A stretch of DNA of 49,706 nt from a virus. Position 1 is the first letter of the stretch, and the number at the start of each line of letters is the position of its first letter. The stretch covers positions 1 to 49,706 of IMG/VR virus record IMGVR_UViG_3300025093_000031; one strand, given 5' to 3'. The notes under the pieces are model-generated. The model had not been told where the DNA came from. It did not search any database and saw nothing but the letters and a program-made list of their open reading frames with translations. Below are positions 7,039 to 14,936 of the stretch, one piece after another. Made by a program: the position numbers and the translations under genes.

Positions 7039-7119
7039 ATGCGTATGCGTGGGGCTGACCAGATGCAAGTAGGTCCCAATCAGTTTGTAACTTACCCTAT
7101 GCAACAGCGTCCTTTTTAA
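7039..7119 (+). CDS. Possible 26-aa peptide
   Basis: ATG 7039 preceded by AAAAGGAAC, ending at TAA 7117-7119. The predicted peptide is MRMRGADQMQVGPNQFVTYP plus six residues. The good ribosome-binding site and the fit between two genes support it, but it is too short to judge by composition. It may be a leader peptide or a conserved micro-protein of the portal operon. Confidence 0.35.
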   Translation: MRMRGADQMQVGPNQFVTYPMQQRPF

Positions 7120-7124
7120 AACCT

Positions 7125-7134
7125 GCTAGTATTT
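7125..7134 (+). promoter_or_regulatory. Promoter-like ACCTGCTAGTATTT before portal gene
   Basis: The 14-nt string ACCTGCTAGTATTT lies 20-35 nt before the portal start and recurs as ACCTGCTAAAATTT before the capsid gene (about 10465). Sharing of this motif by the two main head genes suggests a specific late promoter or processing site. The core resembles an extended -10 (TGCTANNAT). Confidence 0.45.
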
Positions 7135-7154
7135 AAACAACAAGGTAATAGATA

Positions 7155-9440
7155 ATGGCCGACGCTAAAGCCCGTTTACAAGAGATTATTAACGCTTACC
7201 TGGATAAGGACAGCGATATTGTTGTCGATACGGGCATTGTTGCGTCGCATATTGCTCAGATGAAACTTTTTGGCATTCGCCAAGGAGTTGAGTTCTTTCC
7301 ATCTCAAGACAACTTCGGTGCACAACGCAAGGACTTTATCGACCGTGTGCTCAAGTACAACAAAATGGATACACGCCTAGATTCGATCTGGGAGTATTTT
7401 TTGTGTGATGGCAAAGGTCTTTTTTACATCCGTCCCACGAAACAAAGCTATAGGCTTTACTACTTTCGTGAGCATGAATATCGTGCCTATTACAACGTTG
7501 ATGGCGAGCTGGATGAGGTTGTAATCATCTATAGCTACAAGGTGCGTAAAGGTAATGGTTTTGGCGATCAAATTAATACAACAAATATTACAGGCAATCA
7601 AAGTAGCTATAGTCCTGGAGCCAAACGTTACATTCGCTTGGCAATTAAAGCAAAAGAAATCGAAGAGACGCATTCAGATTCTGAATTAAATTTTGACATG
7701 CCAACTTATGCGCTTACGGGTAATACCAAGCAGTTAAAAAATAGCCTTGGTTTTATTCCATGCGTTGAGATCATTAACAATACTCAAGGGTTTTCAAATG
7801 AAGGTACTGGTGAGTTTGATGCCCTTGCTAATCACATCTGCACGCATGATGACTTGATGCGCACCATGCGCAAGAACATTACATTCTTTGGTAACCCAAC
7901 ATTATTGTCTTCTCGTCCCAAGACAGACCTGATGGAAGCCGGTGGTGACACCACAATTCAGCGTCCATCAATCGCAGCAAACTCTGGATTCACAAGCCCA
8001 TCACCGATGAGTAGGTCGATGTTTAAATCTGATCCAGTCAGTCGTGGCATGGACGGTCAGATCCGTGTACCACGTGTCATTGCAAATTTAGAACCAAACG
8101 ACCGTGTTGGCTACATTGTTCCAGACGCCATCACTGGCGACCAAAATGCTTTTGCACGTCAGTATCGTGAAGAAATTCGCACTGCTCTTGGTGGCGTTGA
8201 TGAGCTTTCCATCTCTGCTGGTGTTACCGCAACTGAATACAAATCTCTCTTTGGCCGCGTTGCCGCGACATCGAAGAAAAAAGCAAATGCCATTTACACC
8301 CACGGCATCTGTCGTTGTCTTGAACTAATTATTTATCAAGAAGAACAATTGTTCAAGACTACACTTGCAATGGCAGCAGGACTTGAGAAGCCCGTAGATC
8401 TACCAGATGAGGCTTCACCGGAAGAAGAAGCTGCCTATGAAGACGCGATGAAGCAATACAATGACATGCTCAAACGATTGATGATGGCTTGCGTGGAGAC
8501 ACAACAAATTCCACCCAAGGTTATTGGTCTTATTCCAGATGGTGATGTCACTATTTTGTGGCGTTGGATGGGTCCTGTTTACGAAGATTCAACCCAAGAT
8601 ATTCTCAATAACTCAATCGTGGTACGAAATCTGCAAGAATTAGGTGTTGATAGCATTGAAGCATTGAAATACCTCTTCCCGTCTAAGACGGATGAGGAAC
8701 GGGCCGAGATGTTATCTGGGTTCCCTTTCAGGATGGTGAACGAATTACAGGGTGCTTACTCTCAGTTCGCCAGGTTAGTGGGGGGCATGATGCAGACTCC
8801 CCACCCGCAAGCACCGGATCTTCCGATGGCTGCGGACCCAAGATTGGATCTAACTCCATATCTGTATCGAACTTTAGAAGCTCTACAAAAGGAGATGAGT
8901 TATGCAGGACGCTACCGTCCAATCGATCCCACAGACGAGCCAAGCACCAGTGGCGGTGGCTCCAAGCAATTACGTGGTTCCGGCAGCAGCTCCGGCACCC
9001 CAAGCTCCAGTGGGCAGTCCAGTCCAATATCAGGTGGGTACCAGCTACCCCCAAGCGGTGCCTCAGGCGGCCCTCAGCTACCAATCAGCCCCTATTCAGT
9101 ACGCCCCCCAATCCCAACCGGAGGCGGCGAGCAATCCATGGGAATCGGCGTTCAACAAGGTAGTGAACCTGTTGAGCAGTCCAGTTCAATCCCCGTTCCA
9201 GGGTCAACCATCACAGACGACGCAGTACGCTCCAGCCAATTACGGCCAGCTGTACAGCAACCCAGCTACGCAACAATTGGCTCCGCAGACCTGGTCACCC
9301 AACCAGGCTTACTCGCCCAGCTCTTCCCTAATCTCCTTAGCGGCATCCTCTCCGGAAGTAGCCAACGAGCTGCGGATGGAAGTGCAGAGCGCAATCGCCG
9401 ATTACCTGCATCTAAACGAGGAAAGTCGAAACGTAATTGA
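7155..9440 (+). CDS. Portal protein with overprinted C-terminal extension, 761 aa
   Basis: Size of the first ~580 residues, gene order (terminase, portal, scaffold, capsid) and local features (N-terminal helical region, long acidic helical stretch near residues 415-440 with EEAAYEDAMKQ) identify the dodecameric head-tail portal. From about residue 583 the sequence becomes Ser/Gly/Pro-rich and disordered (SGGGSKQLRGSGSSSGTPSS) and ends basic (KRGKSKRN); this part is encoded by DNA that also encodes the scaffold N-terminus in the next frame. Start ATG 7155 follows AACAAGGTAATAGATA. Confidence 0.78.
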   Translation: MADAKARLQEIINAYLDKDSDIVVDTGIVASHIAQMKLFGIRQGVEFFPSQDNFGAQRKDFIDRVLKYNKMDTRLDSIWEYFLCDGKGLFYIRPTKQSYRLYYFREHEYRAYYNVDGELDEVVIIYSYKVRKGNGFGDQINTTNITGNQSSYSPGAKRYIRLAIKAKEIEETHSDSELNFDMPTYALTGNTKQLKNSLGFIPCVEIINNTQGFSNEGTGEFDALANHICTHDDLMRTMRKNITFFGNPTLLSSRPKTDLMEAGGDTTIQRPSIAANSGFTSPSPMSRSMFKSDPVSRGMDGQIRVPRVIANLEPNDRVGYIVPDAITGDQNAFARQYREEIRTALGGVDELSISAGVTATEYKSLFGRVAATSKKKANAIYTHGICRCLELIIYQEEQLFKTTLAMAAGLEKPVDLPDEASPEEEAAYEDAMKQYNDMLKRLMMACVETQQIPPKVIGLIPDGDVTILWRWMGPVYEDSTQDILNNSIVVRNLQELGVDSIEALKYLFPSKTDEERAEMLSGFPFRMVNELQGAYSQFARLVGGMMQTPHPQAPDLPMAADPRLDLTPYLYRTLEALQKEMSYAGRYRPIDPTDEPSTSGGGSKQLRGSGSSSGTPSSSGQSSPISGGYQLPPSGASGGPQLPISPYSVRPPIPTGGGEQSMGIGVQQGSEPVEQSSSIPVPGSTITDDAVRSSQLRPAVQQPSYATIGSADLVTQPGLLAQLFPNLLSGILSGSSQRAADGSAERNRRLPASKRGKSKRN

Positions 9441-9900
9441 CGCGTACGGCTGGAACTCCCCTGCAATACTCAACAACTATGCCCTCCAGCTTGAAAATAT
9501 GCTGGATAGCGCCGTCGCTTGGGGCCATAAAGCACAAGAAGTTCTCGATCGTTATGCCGAATTTTCGGTTAACGAGCACCAGGAGAACCTTGCGTATAAC
9601 GAGATCCTGACCAATCCCGACGTTCTGAGCGATTATACGCTCAAGTTCTTCGGTCCTGAAGGTCCGTATCCTGTGTACGAAGATGAGTCCGAGCTGGAGA
9701 CTCGTGGTTATCCCACCTCTCCGATTCAGCAAGCACTTGGCCAGTTCCCTGCTCCTCCTGCTGCCGCTGCTCCTCAACAGCCTGAAAACTTCTGGGGTAG
9801 CTTTAAGCAACAAATGGATGTAGATCCTGCACAAGCCTGGCGCCTTCTGAACCAAGCTCAGCCTCAAGTCGTTGCAAACAAACTGTTTGTAATGGAGTGA
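8902..9900 (+). CDS. Scaffold-like protein, 332 aa, overlapping portal by 539 nt
   Basis: ATG 8902 has an AAAAGGAG site 7-8 nt upstream. Residues 1-140 are Ala/Pro/Gln/Tyr-rich and disordered; residues 145-270 are acidic and helical (NELRMEVQSAIADYLHLNEE), and the C-terminus ends in a helix (AQAWRLLNQAQPQVVANKLF). A disordered N-terminus with an acidic helical core and position between portal and capsid fit a head scaffolding protein. The overlap with the portal tail is in the +1 frame and unusually long, so both proteins share the DNA of their disordered regions. Confidence 0.68.
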   Translation: MQDATVQSIPQTSQAPVAVAPSNYVVPAAAPAPQAPVGSPVQYQVGTSYPQAVPQAALSYQSAPIQYAPQSQPEAASNPWESAFNKVVNLLSSPVQSPFQGQPSQTTQYAPANYGQLYSNPATQQLAPQTWSPNQAYSPSSSLISLAASSPEVANELRMEVQSAIADYLHLNEESRNVIDAYGWNSPAILNNYALQLENMLDSAVAWGHKAQEVLDRYAEFSVNEHQENLAYNEILTNPDVLSDYTLKFFGPEGPYPVYEDESELETRGYPTSPIQQALGQFPAPPAAAAPQQPENFWGSFKQQMDVDPAQAWRLLNQAQPQVVANKLFVME

Positions 9901-9904
9901 AGCG

Positions 9905-10450
9905 ATGCGTAATCGCTATAAGTTAGGTGTACCTGCTGCAGCTGGTTTGCTGACCGGCGGGTACGCCCTTTCTCAAGGTGAAGATCCAGGCTCTGCAATT
10001 CTTGCAGGTGCTGCAGGAGCTTTAGGTGCAGGAGGCGCTATGCTTGCTGCACGCGACGTGATCACTCCACGCATTGCTGGTAAGTATGGCAATGTAGTTA
10101 GCGGTTTGGAAAACGTGGCGGACAAGATCGACACCAAACGTCTTAATCTGCCAGCCGAAAGAGAAGAAGGATTACGTTCACGCGCTCTTCAAGGCCTTTC
10201 TAATGCGGCAATCTCTGCGGGAGTAGCCGCGGAGAAATACGGTACTCCGCGTAACATTTTGAAAGCTACCGCAGCCGGACTTGTTCCAGCGGCTGGGCTG
10301 GCGGCTGGCCTTGGCGGCGTAGCACTTGGCGCTATTCCTGGCGCTATGGGTGTACCCGGCTTCCAGCAAGGTGGTGCCATTGATCCGGAATCGCCCTATG
10401 TCTCCCAAAACCCAAGAGGTCTTGGTATGACAACTATGCAGTACGTGTAA
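9905..10450 (+). CDS. Gly/Ala-rich membrane-type head protein, 181 aa
   Basis: Begins 4 nt after the scaffold stop. Two long Gly/Ala hydrophobic stretches (residues about 8-50, GVPAAAGLLTGGYALSQG, and 118-152, AAGLVPAAGLAAGLGGVALG) flank a charged helix. The tail is Gly/Pro/Gln-rich. This resembles small ejection or internal head proteins. It sits between scaffold and major capsid in the same operon. No domain recognised. Confidence 0.6.
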   Translation: MRNRYKLGVPAAAGLLTGGYALSQGEDPGSAILAGAAGALGAGGAMLAARDVITPRIAGKYGNVVSGLENVADKIDTKRLNLPAEREEGLRSRALQGLSNAAISAGVAAEKYGTPRNILKATAAGLVPAAGLAAGLGGVALGAIPGAMGVPGFQQGGAIDPESPYVSQNPRGLGMTTMQYV

Positions 10451-10464
10451 CACATAAGTTCACT

Positions 10465-10478
10465 ACCTGCTAAAATTT
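10465..10478 (+). promoter_or_regulatory. Promoter-like ACCTGCTAAAATTT before capsid gene
   Basis: Same motif as before the portal gene, about 70 nt before the proposed capsid GTG start. It contains TAAAAT as a -10-like core. A dedicated promoter for the most abundant virion protein would be expected; activity is not proven. Confidence 0.45.
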
Positions 10479-10548
10479 GTGTTAGATAAGACACACGTGT
10501 CTTTATCTTTCACCCGATAAAAACACTGACACTGGAGGATAAACCAAG

Positions 10549-12859
10549 GTGTTTATTGATAGCTAGTTCAGTATCGGCGTACTGAACGCTCACGTTGTCA
10601 CCTTATCAAGTAATTGATAAGTGCACACCGGATGAATTCAGGGAAACCCTAACGTAAAGACGAGGGCAATCCTGAGCGAAGTCAATCAAGCGTGATTGAA
10701 ACGTGCAGAGACTACTGGGGGTAACACGATCTTGTTACGTAAAACCAGATTTAGCGTCCGGCATCCTACCAAGGATGAAGAGATAGTCCAACCCTCTAAG
10801 AAACTAGAGACTAGGTGAACGATTTTCCAAAAATCTTGGGTGCAGAGCTTTACCGCCCTCACCCTGCCTACATCGCCGAAATGGCAGTCGAGCCTGTGGT
10901 CGTCCATGACTTCACTCGTCAGCCTGGTCAAACTGTCCAGTTAGACCGTTGAATTTGTAGCGGTCTTTAAATCCTGTGAATTGCTGGAAACCCTTCAATG
11001 CGCTAGCATCGGGCAATCAGCAGCCAAGCCGCCCAGAAATGGTCGGAAGGTCCAACGACTACCCTTGGTCACACAGTGAACCTTTCTTTTTCCAAAGCGT
11101 GCACCTTGGGCGATGGATGCCTGGGGTATCCAAAAGGTAAAAATACTTGTTATTTATCTTTTACGCACTCAGAAAAACAAAAAGCTTTTCTTGAGTGGAA
11201 AATGTCCAAAGTCAATCAAGAACTAGGGACAAACGGAAAAGTTAATTCCAGAAAGGTTTACGATAAGCGCACCTTGAAAACTTATGATTCTTGCCATTCT
11301 ATGGTGACCAGTAAATTACTGGTTCCCTTAAGAGAACAATTTTATCCTGAAGGTAAAAAACAGTTTTCTCAAGGGTACCTAGATGGACTGGGCTTAGAAG
11401 CTTTAGCTGTTTTTTGGATGGATGACGGTTGTGTAGTAAGCTCCAATAACGTGGGCCTGCTTGCAACATATTGTTCTGAGCACGAAGCAAAAATAATTGC
11501 TTCTTGGATACACGATTTAACAAGCCTTAACCCAAGGCTTTATCTAGATCGAAAACACTATCGCTTAAGAATCTTAAGTGGAGAGATGCCTAAGTTTGTA
11601 ACGTTGTTACGGCCTTATGTGCATTCAACATTACAAAACAAAGTGACCCTGCATTACAAGAACAGAACAAAAAATTCTGAAATGTATGCAGCGAGTCTTA
11701 ACATTGCTTTTGCAGATGAAGACGATAAGAGGGCACGAGCGCAGGACAGGTAACATTTGTTACTTGATGATATAGTCTGAGCTTACGGGATGACAAACCG
11801 TAAGAACCAGGGGATAAAGAGCCCTTGGGATAACATTTGTATAAGTTCTGGGGTACCCCTGGTACTAAGGACAGCCGTGAGCGTATTGCCGATCAAACCA
11901 TCGGTACCGCTAACAGCCGTAACATCACCAAGGAGAAAGTCCTGGTGGTGCTTAAGGAATATACTGGTCCTGCAGATCCGGGTGATCCGACCCAGCCTTC
12001 GACCTTCAAGATTGCGCGCGAGACCCTGATTACCGCCCAGCGTCTTCTGCTGGACACCGGTAACCTGAATATGTTCCACCAGTCGATCGGTAGCCTGACG
12101 CTGCTTGACGACTATCGCCGCTGGCGTGATCGCGTGTTCATCGACGAACTCGCCAAAGCAGAAGCTAATGGTGCTGCTTCTACCTCCCAGGGTGGCTACT
12201 ACTTTGCTGGTGGTAAGACCAAGGATTCCCAAGGTCGTATCTCCTACACCACTGGTGAGTACGGCAACGAAGTGCAGCAGTTCCAGGTGAAGACCGACCT
12301 GCTGACCATTGTTAAGGATCTGCGTAAGCGTAACGTTCCGACCTTCACTGATGGTCTGTATCGTTGCATTTGCGATCCTACCTTCATGATGCACCTGCGT
12401 CGTGATAGTGACTTCCGTGAGATTGCCCGCTACGCTGGTAATCCTGGTCAAGGCATGTACATGGGTAACCCCATGATGCCTAACAACGCCAGCTTCTACA
12501 TGGGTCCCCAAGCTGGTCAGGGCTATTTCCTGGCTGGTGAGCCTGTGATGCCGACTGGTGTTCAGTTCGAAGGTGTTAAGTTCTTCGAGTCGACCAACTT
12601 CCCGACCAAGAATGTAACCGCATCTTTTGATGATGGTTCCAGCTATGCTTCTAAGGAAGTGGCCCAAGGTTACTTCTTCGGTCCTCAGTCGATTGGTGTT
12701 GGTATCGGTGGTCCTAACGCCCAGGTGCTGATCAACAACAACGATGACTTCAGCCGCTTCATCATCCTGATCTGGCAACTGTACGCTGGTTTCGAGATCC
12801 TGAACAAGGACTTTGTGACCACTGCTTACAGCTTCGTTCAAGACGACGGCACTGTTTGA
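10549..12859 (+). CDS. Major capsid protein, split by two group I introns (about 386 aa when spliced)
   Basis: The proposed mature message joins exon 1 (10549-10557, GTG TTT ATT), exon 2 (10818-10949, 44 codons starting NDFPKILGAELYRPHPAY) and exon 3 (11840-12859, 339 codons starting YKFWGTPGTKDSRERIADQT). A GGAGG site at 10534-10538 lies 10 nt before the GTG. Exon 3 alone has the size and composition of an HK97-fold capsid protein. The exon 2/3 junction is supported by perfect P1 and P10 pairings; the exon 1/2 junction is less sure, because a GTG at 10815 could instead start exon 2 without splicing. It follows the scaffold and precedes a decoration-type protein. Confidence 0.75.
10558..10817 (+). 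ncRNA. Group I intron 1 of capsid gene (about 260 nt, ORF-less)
   Basis: Core elements are clear: GAATTCAGGGAAACC, GGGCAATCCTGAGCGAAG, GTGCAGAGACTA and GAGATAGTCC in order. Pairings seen: P3 CCGGA 10628-10632 with TCCGG 10757-10761; P4 CAGG/CCTG; P7 GACTA 10710-10714 with TAGTC 10784-10788; P8 CATCC/GGATG; P9 CTCTA/TAGAG. The core closely resembles cyanobacterial tRNA-Leu introns. Ends are proposed from reading frame and P1: exon GTGTTTATT pairs with GATAAGTGC (10616-10624), with a U-G at the splice site and a long stem-loop (10561-10590) in the P1 loop. P10 is weak, so the 5' end is uncertain. Confidence 0.8.
10950..11839 (+). ncRNA. Group I intron 2 of capsid gene (890 nt, with LAGLIDADG ORF)
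   Basis: The 5' exon end AGACCGT pairs fully with the internal guide GCGGTCT (10960-10966), with the conserved U-G at the splice site. The first six bases of the 3' exon, TATAAG, pair with TTTGTA (10954-10959), a clean P10. The intron ends in G (11839). P7 pairs GACTA 11057-11061 with TAGTC 11773-11777; other core segments are GCTGGAAACCC and GGGCAATCAGCAGCCAAG. The endonuclease ORF is inserted between the two P7 strands, most likely in loop 8. Splicing joins ...QLDR to YKFWG in frame. Confidence 0.9.
11076..11753 (+). CDS. LAGLIDADG homing endonuclease in intron 2, 225 aa
   Basis: GTG start within the intron. Two LAGLIDADG-type helices are visible: ACTLGDGCLGYPK near the N-terminus and LEALAVFWMDDGCV near residue 110, so this is a single-chain, two-motif enzyme of usual length. 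The fold contains the expected acidic residue in each motif. It would cleave the intron-less capsid allele at the insertion site to spread the intron. The ORF sits in a peripheral loop, leaving the ribozyme core intact, the standard arrangement for mobile group I introns. Confidence 0.85.
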   Translation: MNLSFSKACTLGDGCLGYPKGKNTCYLSFTHSEKQKAFLEWKMSKVNQELGTNGKVNSRKVYDKRTLKTYDSCHSMVTSKLLVPLREQFYPEGKKQFSQGYLDGLGLEALAVFWMDDGCVVSSNNVGLLATYCSEHEAKIIASWIHDLTSLNPRLYLDRKHYRLRILSGEMPKFVTLLRPYVHSTLQNKVTLHYKNRTKNSEMYAASLNIAFADEDDKRARAQDR

Positions 12860-12892
12860 TAACTGATAAACCTACATAACAGGAAAAAATAA

Positions 12893-13684
12893 ATGTCCTA
12901 TTTGTCCGCTAAAAAGATCTACCCAGGTAACTGGGCAGAGCCCCTCAACGGTTGGTACCGTAACGTTGACACCAACGATTCTGGTTCCAACAACGCCTCT
13001 AACGGCGGCCCCACTTCTGTTCTGGCGATCCCTGGTTATCGCTACTTCCAGCAGCGTGGTTATGTGCCTGTCACCGCTACTTCCGGTGTTGGCGCCGTTG
13101 CTTCTGGCAGTGTGATCGTTCCTTCCCCTTATCGGAATGATGATACCCGCCCCGACATCACCGGCATGGTGATCTCTGGTAGCAGCACCACCCCTGCTTA
13201 TGTGTATCGCGCCACTGCATCCGTTGCTTCCGGCTGGGGTGATGGTCGTGTTGCTTCTGGTGTGTATGCCGCAACTGGCAACGTGATCACCTTTGGTCCT
13301 GGTCTGACTTCTACCGGCACCGCTGGTGAAGCCGTGGCACAAGCTAACCTCACCTCCACCACCTCTGGTTCTCAGCCTGGTGAAATCTTCTTCGCTGCTG
13401 GTACTGCAGCCTATAGCGCTCAGCCTTTCCTGACCGCTACCGGTGCTGCTGGCGTGGGTGTGGCCAATGTGTACAAGCAGATCACCTCTGCTACCACGTA
13501 CACCGTCCAAGCTCGTGAGTCGCAGACCGCTACTTCCACCTCGGGTGGTTGGTATATTTCCAGTGGTGATGCCTCTGGTGGTCGTACTGGTTACATCGTG
13601 GTTGAGGTGTGCTACCTCCAGCCTGATGAAGCCGCTGGCTACGAAGACATTGATGGCTACCTGCTTGGCCGCACTGTCAGCTGA
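12893..13684 (+). CDS. Capsid decoration/minor structural protein, 263 aa
   Basis: Starts MSYLSAKKIYPGNWAEPLNG, 33 nt after the capsid stop. Nearly all of it is Ser/Thr/Gly/Ala/Val-rich beta-type sequence without charged catalytic clusters, ending in a short acidic segment (EAAGYEDIDGYLLGRTVS). Codon use is strongly biased like the capsid gene, suggesting high expression. A head-decoration or minor capsid role is likely from this and position. A long minus-strand ORF here is a by-product of that codon bias. Confidence 0.65.
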   Translation: MSYLSAKKIYPGNWAEPLNGWYRNVDTNDSGSNNASNGGPTSVLAIPGYRYFQQRGYVPVTATSGVGAVASGSVIVPSPYRNDDTRPDITGMVISGSSTTPAYVYRATASVASGWGDGRVASGVYAATGNVITFGPGLTSTGTAGEAVAQANLTSTTSGSQPGEIFFAAGTAAYSAQPFLTATGAAGVGVANVYKQITSATTYTVQARESQTATSTSGGWYISSGDASGGRTGYIVVEVCYLQPDEAAGYEDIDGYLLGRTVS

Positions 13685-13695
13685 TTAGGTTAAAC

Positions 13696-13720
13696 TAAGA
13701 CCAGTGTAATTCTGGTCTTA
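13696..13720 (+). promoter_or_regulatory. Perfect 9-bp stem-loop ending at a start codon
   Basis: TAAGACCAG and CTGGTCTTA flank a 7-nt loop. The last A of the stem is the A of the ATG of the HhH gene, and no Shine-Dalgarno is visible. It may stall or mask initiation, act as a processing site after the highly expressed capsid genes, or weakly terminate; no U-run follows. Confidence 0.5.
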
Positions 13721-14148
13721 TGACAACCACTGCAGCAATGCTTTATCAGCACAAAAAAACAGGCGCAAGAGTCAAGATTGTAAGTGAATGGGATAACGGC
13801 GATTGGTTCATGGTCGAAGATCAGGACGGTCGCCTTTATACCGCATACAAGACTGAGCTTACGCCTGATGAAGCCGCCACCAAAACGGTAAAAACGCTTC
13901 AGGTAAAAGATAAAGCTGCAAAGGAAGAACCACGTACTTTTCCCCCGGACAACCGTTTAAATATCAATTCAGCTACCCCGCAAATGATCGCTGATCATAT
14001 CAAGGGTATTGGATTGAAAACAGCCCGAGAGATTAAAGATCTTCAGATGTCCTTATCGGGTGAAAGGTTCAACAATCTCGAACAACTGCGACAGATCCGT
14101 AGGGTTGACTGGGACGCCGTGATTGCTGCTGATTTAATCAGGGTTTGA
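13720..14148 (+). CDS. Helix-hairpin-helix protein, 142 aa
   Basis: The C-terminal 65 residues (LNINSATPQMIADHIKGIGL, then KTAREIKDLQ and a second similar unit) match the ComEA-type HhH DNA-binding domain. The N-terminal ~45 residues form a beta-rich segment (KKTGARVKIVSEWDNGDWF) resembling a small SH3-like barrel. Non-specific DNA binding in the head or at the head-tail connector is plausible. It is followed by a strong terminator, so it ends the capsid transcription unit. Start ATG lies inside a stem-loop. Confidence 0.7.
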   Translation: MTTTAAMLYQHKKTGARVKIVSEWDNGDWFMVEDQDGRLYTAYKTELTPDEAATKTVKTLQVKDKAAKEEPRTFPPDNRLNINSATPQMIADHIKGIGLKTAREIKDLQMSLSGERFNNLEQLRQIRRVDWDAVIAADLIRV

Positions 14149-14170
14149 TTACACTCTTCTCCTTACCAAG

Positions 14171-14193
14171 CCCCTGGGAAACCGGGGGTTTTT
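14171..14193 (+). terminator. Rho-independent terminator
   Basis: CCCCTGG and CCGGGGG pair (one T-G) around a GAAA tetraloop, followed by TTTTT. It closes the capsid-HhH unit on the plus strand. Confidence 0.9.
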
Positions 14194-14219
14194 CAGTCTT
14201 AAAATAAAAAGAAAAAGAT

Positions 14220-14897
14220 ATGGCTATAGGACCTGCACTATATTTAGGACGTGTTGGTTCCACTGGTACCTCCACAGCCCCACATGCGCATTGGGAAGTA
14301 TTGAAGGATGGAAAGCGTTTTCCTCTTTCCAAGGCACGTACTGATATTGGACAATATCTTCAATTCCGACTCCCTGGCAGTGAAGACTGGCAAGCTTTAT
14401 ACTCAAAGCAAGCTGACGATTTTGTTTTAAATCCAGCAGCAACACTTACGAGTCCTATGGGGATGCGCGTGCATCCAGTCCATGGTGACCGAAGGATGCA
14501 TGGCGGAGAGGACTATGGCTTACCCGAGGGAACTCAGTTACGTTTCTTGGGGCAAGGTTCTGTTGCTACCCATGCCAATCGCGGTGGCGCAGGCAATGTT
14601 TCTAGCTTGCGCACTGGTCCATATGAGTTGCAAACATTTCATCTAAGTGAATTACCAGATTCATCAACAACACGTGGAAAAAGCTTTGGAGAGGGTACAA
14701 CAACTGCTTCTGGTGCTGGCATTGACCCCAAGGAGTTCTTGATGGGTTATTTGCTTGGCACTGGTTTTACAGGCAAACAAAAAGAAAACGCAGCTACTTC
14801 AATGAAGCGCAATTTAATCGGCCAGCTATTACAACCACCAACTCAGCAGAATCCCCTGGATCTATTAAGGAGCCTACCCAATCCATATCTCAGTTAA
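14220..14897 (+). CDS. M23-type peptidase with permuted motif order, 225 aa
   Basis: Residues about 11-25 hold the usual C-terminal M23 motif (GSTGTSTAPHAHWEV, HxH zinc ligand). Residues about 78-105 hold the usual N-terminal motif (SPMGMRVHPVHG then MHGGEDYG, giving the HxxxD ligands), followed by FHLSELP near residue 140. Thus the order of halves is reversed relative to ordinary lysostaphin-like endopeptidases. Together they could complete one Zn site that cuts peptide cross-links in peptidoglycan. The C-terminus (LLQPPTQQNPLDLL...NPYLS) matches that of the GH104 protein at 16490. The start follows a terminator, so no missing upstream half exists. Confidence 0.72.
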   Translation: MAIGPALYLGRVGSTGTSTAPHAHWEVLKDGKRFPLSKARTDIGQYLQFRLPGSEDWQALYSKQADDFVLNPAATLTSPMGMRVHPVHGDRRMHGGEDYGLPEGTQLRFLGQGSVATHANRGGAGNVSSLRTGPYELQTFHLSELPDSSTTRGKSFGEGTTTASGAGIDPKEFLMGYLLGTGFTGKQKENAATSMKRNLIGQLLQPPTQQNPLDLLRSLPNPYLS

Positions 14898-14936
14898 TTC
14901 AGTACATTTATAATGAGAAACATACGGAAGTAGGTT

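Noticed and set aside
11783-12841. Long minus-strand ORF (352 codons) opposite the capsid gene
   Set aside because: It lies exactly opposite the strongly codon-biased capsid exon, has His/Thr/Gly-rich shadow composition and no ribosome-binding site or family pattern.
12872-13510. Minus-strand ORF (212 codons) opposite the decoration gene
   Set aside because: Gly/Ser/Thr/Arg shadow of a codon-biased gene; no domain.
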